A stretch of 64,000 nt of DNA from an uncultured Prevotella sp. GTDB lineage: Bacteria > Bacteroidota > Bacteroidia > Bacteroidales > Bacteroidaceae. The DNA is taken from positions 124,001-188,000 of the forward strand of contig CALUGW010000040.1 in assembly GCA_944320305.1 (NCBI GenBank), given 5' to 3'. Both the position numbers and the translations under genes were made by a program. Position 1 is the first letter of the stretch. Every line of letters begins with the position of its first letter. Positions 27,757 to 34,728 of the stretch are shown here, piece after piece. The notes below the pieces were generated by a model. The model saw nothing but the letters and a program-made list of their open reading frames with translations. It had not been told where the DNA came from and searched no databases.

Positions 27757-27951
27757 TTATTTCAACTTTTCTACTGTAAAAGTCGTTGGTGGTGTGTAGG
27801 GATTAATATCAATACCCAATTGGTTTTTAAAAGCTTGTAAGATTTCTCTTGTAGTAGGTTGCCCACAAGAATCATGAACAACTTGTACCGTCAATCCTTT
27901 AACATACTTGTTGTAAGTGTTCTTAACCGTTACTTTGAATGCGTAAGCCAT
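27757..27951 (-). CDS. small protein, DUF6140-like
   Basis: A 64-residue protein (MAYAFKVTVKNTYNKYVKGL, C-terminal half with FKNQLGIDINPYTPP) begins 20 bp after the restriction endonuclease stop and ends 50 bp before the short repeat copy at 27681-27703. Length and layout (a strand-rich start, then a helix and a GID motif) recall the small DUF6140 family of Bacteroidetes mobile regions, from memory and not confirmed. No catalytic motif. It may be a partner of the nuclease or a passenger. Confidence 0.6.
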   Translation of the reverse strand: MAYAFKVTVKNTYNKYVKGLTVQVVHDSCGQPTTREILQAFKNQLGIDINPYTPPTTFTVEKLK

Positions 27952-27971
27952 AATCTTAAGAATTTAATAAT

Positions 27972-28880
27972 TTAAACATTAAGTTGATAGAAGTCCGAGA
28001 TGCGTTCCCAGACGCATTTATTCTCTCGTACCGATTTTTCCTTGTCAAGACGGAACACGCCCACGAAGCGATAGAAGCAGAAACCCAAATCGTCCTCATA
28101 CCGTAAGAACGTAATGCGGGTTTCTTCTGGGGCTGAAAGCCATTGCTTCAAGTGTTCAGACCGAGTTACGGACTTGTTCTCTTCCTCTGGATATTCATAT
28201 ATGAACATTCCATCTTTTGAAAGCTCGTTATGCCAACGCTTATGGGCTGTGTTTGGCCACCAAATTATTTCATTCTTTTTGCCAGGAACAGCTGCTCCCG
28301 AAGCTCGCAGGAAACCACGGTGCTTAGGCTTTGTTCCAAATACCGCCGCAACATCATCCGCCGTGCGTAGGCATTCGTTGTCCTCGACTTTCAGGTAGCC
28401 TTTTTGGCGGTGATATTCCACAGTAAGGGTGCTTGCATCATCCCACGGTTTGAAGTTGTCGCCGAGTTCTGCCACGCGTTGCTTTATGAGGTTTACGACA
28501 TCTGTCACCTGACTGTGTATCTCATCAAGGGGCTTCCAATGAATTACATCCTTGTCGCCTTCACCCTTAGTCACATATCCGCAATCAATGATACGAAGTT
28601 CTGAATGTGTCTTGTTGACTATTTCCTCGTTACGGATTTTATCTACCTCCACGTTGTTTTTATGGAATGGCTCATTTATTTCTATGAAGATATTGAGTTG
28701 AGGGAGATACAAGTCTGCAAGTGCATACTTGTCTTGTGTCCTTTTGATGTATTGCTGTACGACGAACTTGACACGGTCGTCATCCAACTGATGCCATATT
28801 CTGCTTATGACATAGGACTCCGTCTTTTTCTTGCTTATTTTGGCAAACAGACGTTCCATGTATTCTAACTTGAAATCCAT
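27972..28880 (-). CDS. PvuRts1I/AbaSI-family modification-dependent restriction endonuclease
   Basis: The 302-residue protein matches the architecture of PvuRts1I/AbaSI, which cleave DNA containing (glucosylated) 5-hydroxymethylcytosine and so act on T4-like phage DNA. The N-terminal nuclease domain has SYVISRIWHQLDDDRVKFVV and the metal-binding block ALADLYLPQLNIFIEINEPF with D56 and E67. The C-terminal SRA-like recognition domain (about 150-302) includes the family end LGFCFYRFVGVF and KEKSVRENKCVWERIS. No methyltransferase gene is near, as expected for a type IV enzyme. The gene is AT-rich compared with its neighbours and lies inside inverted repeats, which suggests acquisition. Promoter 29205-29236 would give it a 320-nt leader. 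Confidence 0.88.
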   Translation of the reverse strand: MDFKLEYMERLFAKISKKKTESYVISRIWHQLDDDRVKFVVQQYIKRTQDKYALADLYLPQLNIFIEINEPFHKNNVEVDKIRNEEIVNKTHSELRIIDCGYVTKGEGDKDVIHWKPLDEIHSQVTDVVNLIKQRVAELGDNFKPWDDASTLTVEYHRQKGYLKVEDNECLRTADDVAAVFGTKPKHRGFLRASGAAVPGKKNEIIWWPNTAHKRWHNELSKDGMFIYEYPEEENKSVTRSEHLKQWLSAPEETRITFLRYEDDLGFCFYRFVGVFRLDKEKSVRENKCVWERISDFYQLNV

Positions 28881-28885
28881 ATTAC

Positions 28886-29044
28886 TTAGATGTTTAGGGT
28901 GTTTGTACTTTTTGTTCCTGCAAACGGAGCAAAAGAAAAGGACACAGCCTTGTCTTTTCGCTCATCTGCTTTAGTTGGTTCTGGTAAAACCTTTAGCCCA
29001 AATAAGGAAAAGCAGTCTGCGCCCTTTGCAGGGTACAAACTCAC
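28886..29044 (-). CDS. possible small reading frame upstream of the restriction gene
   Basis: A 52-codon frame starting GTG at 29044 and ending TAA at 28886, 5 bp before the restriction ATG, reads MSLYPAKGADCFSLFGLK and ends in GTKSTNTLNI. A second frame over 29040-29130 reads KLFGFSKSGKLKIAPNNKSK and joins it through an apparent frameshift. No family is recognised. It could be a leader peptide, a remnant or chance. Confidence 0.25.
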   Translation of the reverse strand: MSLYPAKGADCFSLFGLKVLPEPTKADERKDKAVSFSFAPFAGTKSTNTLNI

Positions 29045-29204
29045 CTTTCGACTTATTATTCGGGGCTATTTTCAATTTACCAGATTTACTAAAGCCAAAT
29101 AACTTGTCTACAAGTCGCTTGCAATATGTCTTTTATTCTTTGTTATGTCTGTTTCGTAACCTCCTTTTTTGAAAGTTGAACACATATAATTGAGTTCTCG
29201 TTTA

Positions 29205-29236
29205 CAAAAATACGGAAAAAGGCCGAACACGCCAAA
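29205..29236 (-). promoter_or_regulatory. promoter of the restriction cassette
   Basis: Minus-strand TTTG (29233-29236), 20-bp spacer and TATTTTTG (29205-29212) match the Bacteroidetes consensus. Start near 29198, about 318 nt ahead of the endonuclease ATG. Confidence 0.65.
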
Positions 29237-29593
29237 GAAATTCAAGACAATTCACAGACTACCGTACAAATTTAAGAACAATGTTCTACCATTATTAATT
29301 CATAAGCATAAAAATCCAACCATGTGTATATATGATCGGGGGGGGGTAATTTGAGTTTAAGTTAATTGAATATCCGCAACTTTGCCAAGTCTTGTTCTCT
29401 ATCGGAATGACGGTATGCGAGACATCGGATTGCTTGCGTGTGTTGCAGCAGAATAAGAACTCTTTGCAATATTCTGCAAGTGCTTCGGACTAACCAAGAA
29501 ATGTATTGCCTATTATACTCGGAACTTCACGAAATTTGCATTTCAAATGTTAAACTTTCCTTATAGCGCGCATTTACTTCTAAATAGCTATTC
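29237..29593. other. AT-rich non-coding stretch
   Basis: No reading frame with family resemblance on either strand. It contains a run of nine G at 29338-29346, unusual in such AT-rich sequence. Confidence 0.6.
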
Positions 29594-29864
29594 AAAATTT
29601 TGGGTCTTCCGAAATTTGGAGTGATGGATATTGATTGTTGTATATAGATAAGTTATGCGATATAGGCATAACAATCTGTTTCTTAGCTGATTTTTATGTC
29701 TCTATGCGTTAAAATACTATTGCCTCTTTCGTGATGATAGATTATAATTTTTGGATATGGGGTATGTTGTCTATCAGTAATATACAGAATCAAACAAATT
29801 CCATATTCGCTGATATTCACGCATATAGAGTCATCACTCCAAATATCGGATGAACCAAAATTTT
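29594..29864. mobile_element. MITE-like element, 255 bp, with 8-bp target duplication
   Basis: The element runs from 29602 to 29856. Its ends are inverted repeats of 25 bp (left GGGTCTTCCGAAATTTGGAG, right reverse complement GGTTCATCCGATATTTGGAG, both continuing GTGATG-like) with 3 mismatches. It is flanked on both sides by AAAATTTT (29594-29601 and 29857-29864), an 8-bp AT-rich target duplication. No transposase frame fits inside. GG-starting ends with 8-bp duplications are known from ISL3-family elements, so a non-autonomous derivative of such an element is plausible. Confidence 0.72.
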
Positions 29865-29940
29865 GCCATCAAATTGTGTGCTATTGCGGACTGCAAGTCA
29901 AAGTCCGAAGAGGATGTGTAATGGGCTACACGCCCGATGA

Positions 29941-30013
29941 GGCGAAGAAAGAGACCGAAAAGAACCTCGGAATGAAGCAAAAAAACTTTTCGGAAAAAGT
30001 TTAAATGAGTTCA
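29941..30013 (+). repeat. inverted repeat, right copy, bounding the restriction cassette
   Basis: Partner of 27526-27600. In plus orientation it reads as the last codons of a gene (GYTPDEAKKETEKNLGMKQK, then NFSEKV and TAA at 30000-30002). The reading frame continues upstream to about 29860 without a clear start, so it looks like the 3' remnant of a gene. Confidence 0.85.
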
Positions 30014-30040
30014 ATAATATGCCGAGAGCCAAACGCGGGT

Positions 30041-30196
30041 TTAGTTGAAAATATGCAACTAAAACAAGTGCCCCGCCCCATCATTTTAACACACCTGCCA
30101 GATTGCTTTGCGGAATAGGCCGTTTAGGCCTGCAATATGACCCTTTTCGCCTTGCGATACAGGCCATTTTAGAATGCAAAATAGCCTATATTACAA
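30041..30196. repeat. dispersed palindromic intergenic element, copy 2
   Basis: Left palindrome TTAGTTG-AAAATATG-CAACTAA (30041-30062) as in copy 1, a weakly conserved middle with CATTTTAAC, then GGAATAGGCCGTTT, CAATATGACCCTTTTCGC and AATGCAAAATAGCCTATATT units (30115-30196). The region 30197-30470 up to the pgm promoter shows no gene. Confidence 0.7.
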
Positions 30197-30472
30197 ACTC
30201 CTGAGTATCAAGGAATTGCATAGTCGATGTATTCCACATTCCGTTAACATAAAAATGTTAAGACGATTCTGCCGCCACAATGGAAGCAAGGTTCCAGTCA
30301 TGGCACGCGCACACAGGATGGCGAGAGGCAAGAAGAATATCTGGCATGCAGGCAGGCGCGACAAGACTCAATTGGGGACAACCGGCCGGAGACAGATGCC
30401 GGATTTAGGCAATTTGGGCGAAGCCGACAAAAAAGACGGCCAAAGTTGCGGACTTTGGCGTATTTTTCCTTA

Positions 30473-30480
30473 TCTTTGTA
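30473..30480 (+). promoter_or_regulatory. -7 element of the pgm promoter
   Basis: TATCTTTG fits TAnnTTTG. At the -33 distance there is only GTTGC (30447-30451). The leader to the ATG at 30519 is about 35 nt. Confidence 0.6.
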
Positions 30481-30518
30481 GGACTTAAAAAAGACGCACA
30501 AACTAAAACCAACCAATT

Positions 30519-32267
30519 ATGGAAAACAACGAACAGCTTATCGCCCTCTGCGAGGCAAAGGCGAGACAGTGGCTAACCCCAGCTTTCGACACTGAGACAC
30601 AAAAGTCTGTACAAGAAATGCTCGGCAAGGAAGACAAGACCGACCTCATTGAAAGCTTCTACAAAGACCTGGAGTTCGGCACGGGCGGACTACGCGGCAT
30701 CATGGGGGCCGGCACCAACAGAATGAACATTTACACCGTGGGCCTGGCCACGCAGGGCTTCGCCAACTATCTGCGCAAGAACTTCGCCGGACGCGATTGC
30801 ATTTCTGTGGTTGTCTGCCACGACTGCCGCAACAACAGCCGCCTGTTCGCCGAGACCGTGGCCAACGTGTTCTCTGCCAACGGCATAAAGGTCTATCTTT
30901 TTGACGACATGCGCCCCACGCCAGAGTGCTCGTTCGCCATCCGCCATCTGAAATGCCAGGCAGGCGTGAACGTGACTGCAAGCCACAATCCGCGCGAATA
31001 CAACGGCTACAAGGCATACTGGGAAGACGGCGCACAGGTGCTTGCGCCCCACGACACGGGCATAATAGACGAAGTGAACAAGGTGAAGATTGCCGATGTG
31101 AACTTTGAAGGAAACAAAGAACTGATTAACATCATCGGCGAGGAGATTGACAAAATATATCTTGACCGCATCAAGGAAATATGCATTGACCCGGAAGTCA
31201 TCAAGCGCCAGAAAGACCTGAAGATTGTATATACCCCGCTCCACGGCACCGGCATGACGCTCATACCGCGCTCGCTGAGCCTCTGGGGCTTTGAGAACGT
31301 GCACTGCGTAAAGGAGCAGATGGTGAAGAGCGGCGACTTCCCGACGGTGGTGTCGCCGAACCCCGAGAACGGCGAGGCTCTCACCCTGGCTCTGCGCGAC
31401 GCAAAGGAAATGGACGCCGACATCGTGATGGCCAGCGACCCTGACGCCGACCGCGTCGGGATGGCCTGCAAGAATGACAAGGGAGAATGGATTCTCATCA
31501 ACGGTAACCAGACCTGCCTGCTCTTCCTCTACTACATCATCACCAACCGCAAGGCAAAGGGGCTGATGAAGGAGGGCGACTTCATCGTGAAGACCATCGT
31601 CACAACAGAGGTAATCAAGAAAATAGCCGACAAGCAGAACATCGAGATGCGCGACTGCTACACCGGCTTCAAGTGGATTGCCAGAGAGATCGCTCTCTCG
31701 GAAGGCAAGCAGCAATACATCGGCGGCGGCGAGGAGAGCTACGGATTCTTGGCCGAGGACTTCGTGCGCGACAAGGACGCCGTGTCAGCATGCTCTCTGC
31801 TGGCCGAGATCTGCGCCTACGCAAAAGACAACGGCAAGTCGCTCTACGACATCCTCATGGACATCTACATCGAGTACGGATATTCGAAAGAGTTCACCGT
31901 CAACGTTGTAAAGCCCGGAAAGAGCGGCGCCGACGAGATAAAGCAGATGATGGCAGACTTCCGCAGCAACCCTCCGCAGGAACTTGGCGGCAGCCCCATC
32001 ACCGTATGGAAGGACTACCAGTCGCTTGAGCAGACCTGTGCCGACGGCACAAAGTCAAAAATCGACATGCCGACCACGAGCAACGTGCTGCAGTGGTTCT
32101 GCGAGGACGGCACAAAGGTTAGCGTGCGCCCGTCGGGAACTGAGCCTAAGATAAAATTCTACATCGAGGTGAAGGACAGCACTATGAAATGTCCCAACTG
32201 CTACACCCGGTGCGAAAACGGCGCGGTGGAGAAAATCGAGGCTGTCAAGAAGTCGCTGAACCTCTAA
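30519..32267 (+). CDS. phosphoglucomutase/phosphomannomutase family protein
   Basis: The 582-residue protein belongs to the alpha-D-phosphohexomutase family, interconverting hexose 1- and 6-phosphates (or ribose phosphates, which this long subgroup also includes). Motifs are FGTGGLRGIMGAGTNRMN, the phosphoserine loop NVTASHNPREYNGYK, the metal-binding DPDADRVG, the sugar-binding GGGEESYG and the phosphate-binding RPSGTEPKIKFY. It stands alone on the plus strand with its own promoter and a strong terminator. Glucose 1-phosphate made here could feed UDP-glucose (ugd) and glycogen synthesis (glgB). Confidence 0.94.
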   Translation: MENNEQLIALCEAKARQWLTPAFDTETQKSVQEMLGKEDKTDLIESFYKDLEFGTGGLRGIMGAGTNRMNIYTVGLATQGFANYLRKNFAGRDCISVVVCHDCRNNSRLFAETVANVFSANGIKVYLFDDMRPTPECSFAIRHLKCQAGVNVTASHNPREYNGYKAYWEDGAQVLAPHDTGIIDEVNKVKIADVNFEGNKELINIIGEEIDKIYLDRIKEICIDPEVIKRQKDLKIVYTPLHGTGMTLIPRSLSLWGFENVHCVKEQMVKSGDFPTVVSPNPENGEALTLALRDAKEMDADIVMASDPDADRVGMACKNDKGEWILINGNQTCLLFLYYIITNRKAKGLMKEGDFIVKTIVTTEVIKKIADKQNIEMRDCYTGFKWIAREIALSEGKQQYIGGGEESYGFLAEDFVRDKDAVSACSLLAEICAYAKDNGKSLYDILMDIYIEYGYSKEFTVNVVKPGKSGADEIKQMMADFRSNPPQELGGSPITVWKDYQSLEQTCADGTKSKIDMPTTSNVLQWFCEDGTKVSVRPSGTEPKIKFYIEVKDSTMKCPNCYTRCENGAVEKIEAVKKSLNL

Positions 32268-32292
32268 GGGCCAAGCTTTTTATGCAAACAGA

Positions 32293-32340
32293 GGAAACAA
32301 GGCGCACCGCTTTGCATGGTGCGCCTTGTTTCCTTTTTTT
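32293..32340 (+). terminator. terminator of the phosphohexomutase gene
   Basis: A 16-bp perfect stem, GGAAACAAGGCGCACC with GGTGCGCCTTGTTTCC (32293-32308, 32318-32333), 9-nt loop, followed by seven T. It also lies at the 3' end of the converging DMT transporter gene. Confidence 0.93.
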
Positions 32341-32397
32341 CTGGCACATTGCGCGAGAACTGCAGGCGGCCTCCCCGGAGGGCCTGAGCCACCGCAG

Positions 32398-33315
32398 TCA
32401 GTTGGAGCCAATGTAGAGAAATACCATTCCGAGCAAAACAAGGGCAAGGTCAACGGCCTTGGCCTTGAGGTTCTTCTCATGGAACGCCACCGCACCAAAC
32501 AGAAAGCTTACAACCACACTGCCCCGCCTTATCATCGACACAATACTGATCATGGCACCTGGAACGGACAATGCGTAGAAATATACAAAGTCGGCCGCGC
32601 TCAAGAAAACGCTGATAAAGAAGATGCTCCAGTGCCAATGGAACGGCGTGGAGCTGTGCCTGCGCGGAAACCATATCAGCAGAAGCATCGCCCCCATCAT
32701 CAGGCACTGGTAAATATTGTACCAACTCTGGACAACCATCTGGTCGAGTCCGATGCCGCCTTTGCCTGCCGGCGCCATCAGATACTTGTCGTACAGTCCG
32801 CTCACAGCCCCCAACGCAGCTGCGGCGACAATCATCCAGATCCAGCCGTTTGTCTTGAAGTCGATGCCCTCCCTCCTGCCGCTGCGGCTCAACATGAAGA
32901 AAGATGCCACCGCCAACAGCACTCCGACCCACTGCCACAAATTAAGACGCTCGCCGAAAAACAAAAACGCACCGACCAGAACCATGACCGGCCGCGTGGC
33001 GTTTATGGGGCCGACAATGGTCAGCGGAAGATTCTTCATGCCGAAATATCCGAACACCCAGCTGCTCAAAACAATGCAGCTCTTAAGCAGGACATACTTG
33101 TGGACTTCCCAACCGCCCGCAGGCACATAGAATATCGAGCCATCGAGCACTGTCGTAGAAGTGCTTAAGACAATCAGCGGCAGGAATATCAAAGAACAGA
33201 ACAGGGTGTTCAGGAACAGAACCGGCAGCACGGCGTTGTCAAGCAGCGCCTCCTTCTTGAAGGCGTCATAAAAGCCCAGCAGCGCAGCCGACAAAAATGC
33301 GAATATCAACCACAT
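32398..33315 (-). CDS. EamA/DMT-family membrane transporter
   Basis: The 305-residue protein shows the tandem EamA layout with about ten hydrophobic segments. Repeat 1 spans MWLIFAFLSAALLGFYDAFK to LLAVASFFMLSRSG, repeat 2 spans TNGWIWMIVAAAALGAVSGL to LALVLLGMVFLYIGSN. Family-typical turns are GPINATRPVMV in repeat 1 and MIRRGSVVVSFLFG in repeat 2. Substrate unknown; such proteins export amino acids, nucleotide sugars or other metabolites. It is the last gene of the malQ-like/gph/truA/DMT run, 16 bp after truA. Confidence 0.85.
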   Translation of the reverse strand: MWLIFAFLSAALLGFYDAFKKEALLDNAVLPVLFLNTLFCSLIFLPLIVLSTSTTVLDGSIFYVPAGGWEVHKYVLLKSCIVLSSWVFGYFGMKNLPLTIVGPINATRPVMVLVGAFLFFGERLNLWQWVGVLLAVASFFMLSRSGRREGIDFKTNGWIWMIVAAAALGAVSGLYDKYLMAPAGKGGIGLDQMVVQSWYNIYQCLMMGAMLLLIWFPRRHSSTPFHWHWSIFFISVFLSAADFVYFYALSVPGAMISIVSMIRRGSVVVSFLFGAVAFHEKNLKAKAVDLALVLLGMVFLYIGSN

Positions 33316-33331
33316 AGCCTAAATTTGAAAA

Positions 33332-34060
33332 TCAATACTTTATGTCTTCCAGAAACAGTGCATGACCCGGCACCGACTCTCCGGCCTCCGTGCGGCGGCC
33401 GCTCTCTATCACCGCCTTGAAGCCGTCAAGCGTCAGTCGGTGTCTGCCCACTTCGATTAGGGTGCCCACAATGGCACGCACCATGTTGCGCAAAAAACGG
33501 TTGGCACTAATCTCAAAATACCATTCGCCCGGCGCCACACAATACCACCCGGCAGACACCACATCACACAAAGTCGTTCCGACGTCAGAGTTGCTTTTGC
33601 AGAAAGCGCCAAAATCATCGTAGGCCAAAAGCGTACCTGCCGCCTCGTTCATCAGACTGAAATCAAGGCCGTAATGAACCTCCCAGGAATAGTGCCGGGC
33701 AAAAGGATTCTTTCTCTGATGGACATAATAGCGGTAAGTGCGCCGTGTCGCGCTGAAACGCGCATGTTTGTTTTCGCCAACCTGCTCAATCTTGCTTATC
33801 GAGATGTCACAGGGCAGGAATCTGTTCAGCTTGTAAACGAGATCCGCACAATCCACATCCGCATCCGTGTCAAAGTGAGCGACCATGCAGCGCGCATGAA
33901 CGCCGGTGTCTGTCCGCCCGGCGCCGACGACGGCAGTGCTTCTGCGCAGCAGGACCGAAAGAGCCTTCTCTATCTCAGCCTGCACGGTGTTTCCGTTAGG
34001 CTGTATCTGCCACCCGTGGTAGCGTGTGCCGTCATAACTCAATGTCATAAAATAGCGCAT
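33332..34060 (-). CDS. truA: tRNA pseudouridine(38-40) synthase
   Basis: TruA converts uridines 38-40 in the anticodon arm to pseudouridine. The 242-residue protein has YDGTRYHGWQIQPNGNTVQ, the catalytic motif VGAGRTDTGVHARCMVAHFD (Asp of RTD) and FLRNMVRAIVGTLIEVG. Length is normal. It lies between gph (29 bp upstream) and the DMT transporter. Confidence 0.97.
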   Translation of the reverse strand: MRYFMTLSYDGTRYHGWQIQPNGNTVQAEIEKALSVLLRRSTAVVGAGRTDTGVHARCMVAHFDTDADVDCADLVYKLNRFLPCDISISKIEQVGENKHARFSATRRTYRYYVHQRKNPFARHYSWEVHYGLDFSLMNEAAGTLLAYDDFGAFCKSNSDVGTTLCDVVSAGWYCVAPGEWYFEISANRFLRNMVRAIVGTLIEVGRHRLTLDGFKAVIESGRRTEAGESVPGHALFLEDIKY

Positions 34061-34089
34061 AGTCTTATTCGCGTGCTAAAAGATTCCGG

Positions 34090-34728
34090 TTAAAGTAATT
34101 CTGAAGGCAAACTGATAAAAGTTGTCGCCCCATGCTCCGCAAGAAACTCCTTGTCGCGGAATCCCCACAGAACGCTGACACAAGGCAAGCCACAGTTTCT
34201 GGCAGTGGCAATGTCCACGTCGCTGTCGCCAATGTAAACAGCGTTTGACTTTTGCACGCCCAGCTGCCGCAAGGCTTCTTCAACGGAGTCGGGAGCCGGC
34301 TTCCTGCGTATGTCATCGCGCTCACCTATCGCCACTTCTACAAGACCGCCAAAGAAATAGTCGCAAAGCTCGCGTGTGGCGGCATAGAACTTGTTGCTTA
34401 CAACGGCGACACGCTTGCCCCTGCGCCTCAGCTCTGTGAGCATTTCAATTATGCCGGGATAGGGTTTCGTTGAGTCCTGCGAGTGCTTCAGGTAATATTC
34501 CCTGAATGTTTTATATGTAATATCAAACTTGGGGTTCTCTTGTCCGCCAGGAACAGCAAGCTGCATAAGCCTGAGCACACCGTTGCCGACGAAACGCCGG
34601 ACCTCATCCGCCGAACGCTCCGGAAGCCCGTTTGTCCTCAAGGCAAAATTAGTGCATGCCGTAAGGTCGTCCAGAGTTGAAAGCAATGTACCGTCAAGGT
34701 CAAAAACATAAACATCATATTCTTTCAT
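34090..34728 (-). CDS. gph: HAD-family phosphatase (phosphoglycolate phosphatase-like)
   Basis: The 212-residue protein has HAD motif I VFDLDGTLLSTLDD, motif II VAVVSNKFY, motif III lysine in RRKPAPDSVEEAL and motif IV VYIGDSDVDIATARNCG, with the alpha-helical cap between residues about 18-80. This pattern is the Gph/beta-phosphoglucomutase-like subgroup; phosphoglycolate is the usual substrate but is not proven here. It overlaps the GH77-like gene by 4 bp. Confidence 0.88.
   Translation of the reverse strand: MKEYDVYVFDLDGTLLSTLDDLTACTNFALRTNGLPERSADEVRRFVGNGVLRLMQLAVPGGQENPKFDITYKTFREYYLKHSQDSTKPYPGIIEMLTELRRRGKRVAVVSNKFYAATRELCDYFFGGLVEVAIGERDDIRRKPAPDSVEEALRQLGVQKSNAVYIGDSDVDIATARNCGLPCVSVLWGFRDKEFLAEHGATTFISLPSELL

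Noticed and set aside
28890..29102. 70-codon plus-strand frame in the restriction leader
   Set aside because: No ribosome site or family; lies opposite the leader of the minus-strand nuclease.
29338..29346. Phase-variable coding tract
   Set aside because: No reading frame crosses the G run, so a coding switch is not supported; kept only as a low-interest observation.
27526..30013. Complete insertion sequence bounded by the 75-bp inverted repeats
   Set aside because: No transposase or recombinase frame lies between the repeats, and no target duplication was seen outside them.
30174..30488. 104-codon plus frame ahead of the phosphohexomutase gene
   Set aside because: Begins in the repeat element and runs over the promoter; no family features.
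30690..31715. 341-codon minus-strand frame opposite the phosphohexomutase gene
   Set aside because: Antisense shadow of a GC-rich gene; valine/histidine-rich low-complexity content, no start signal.
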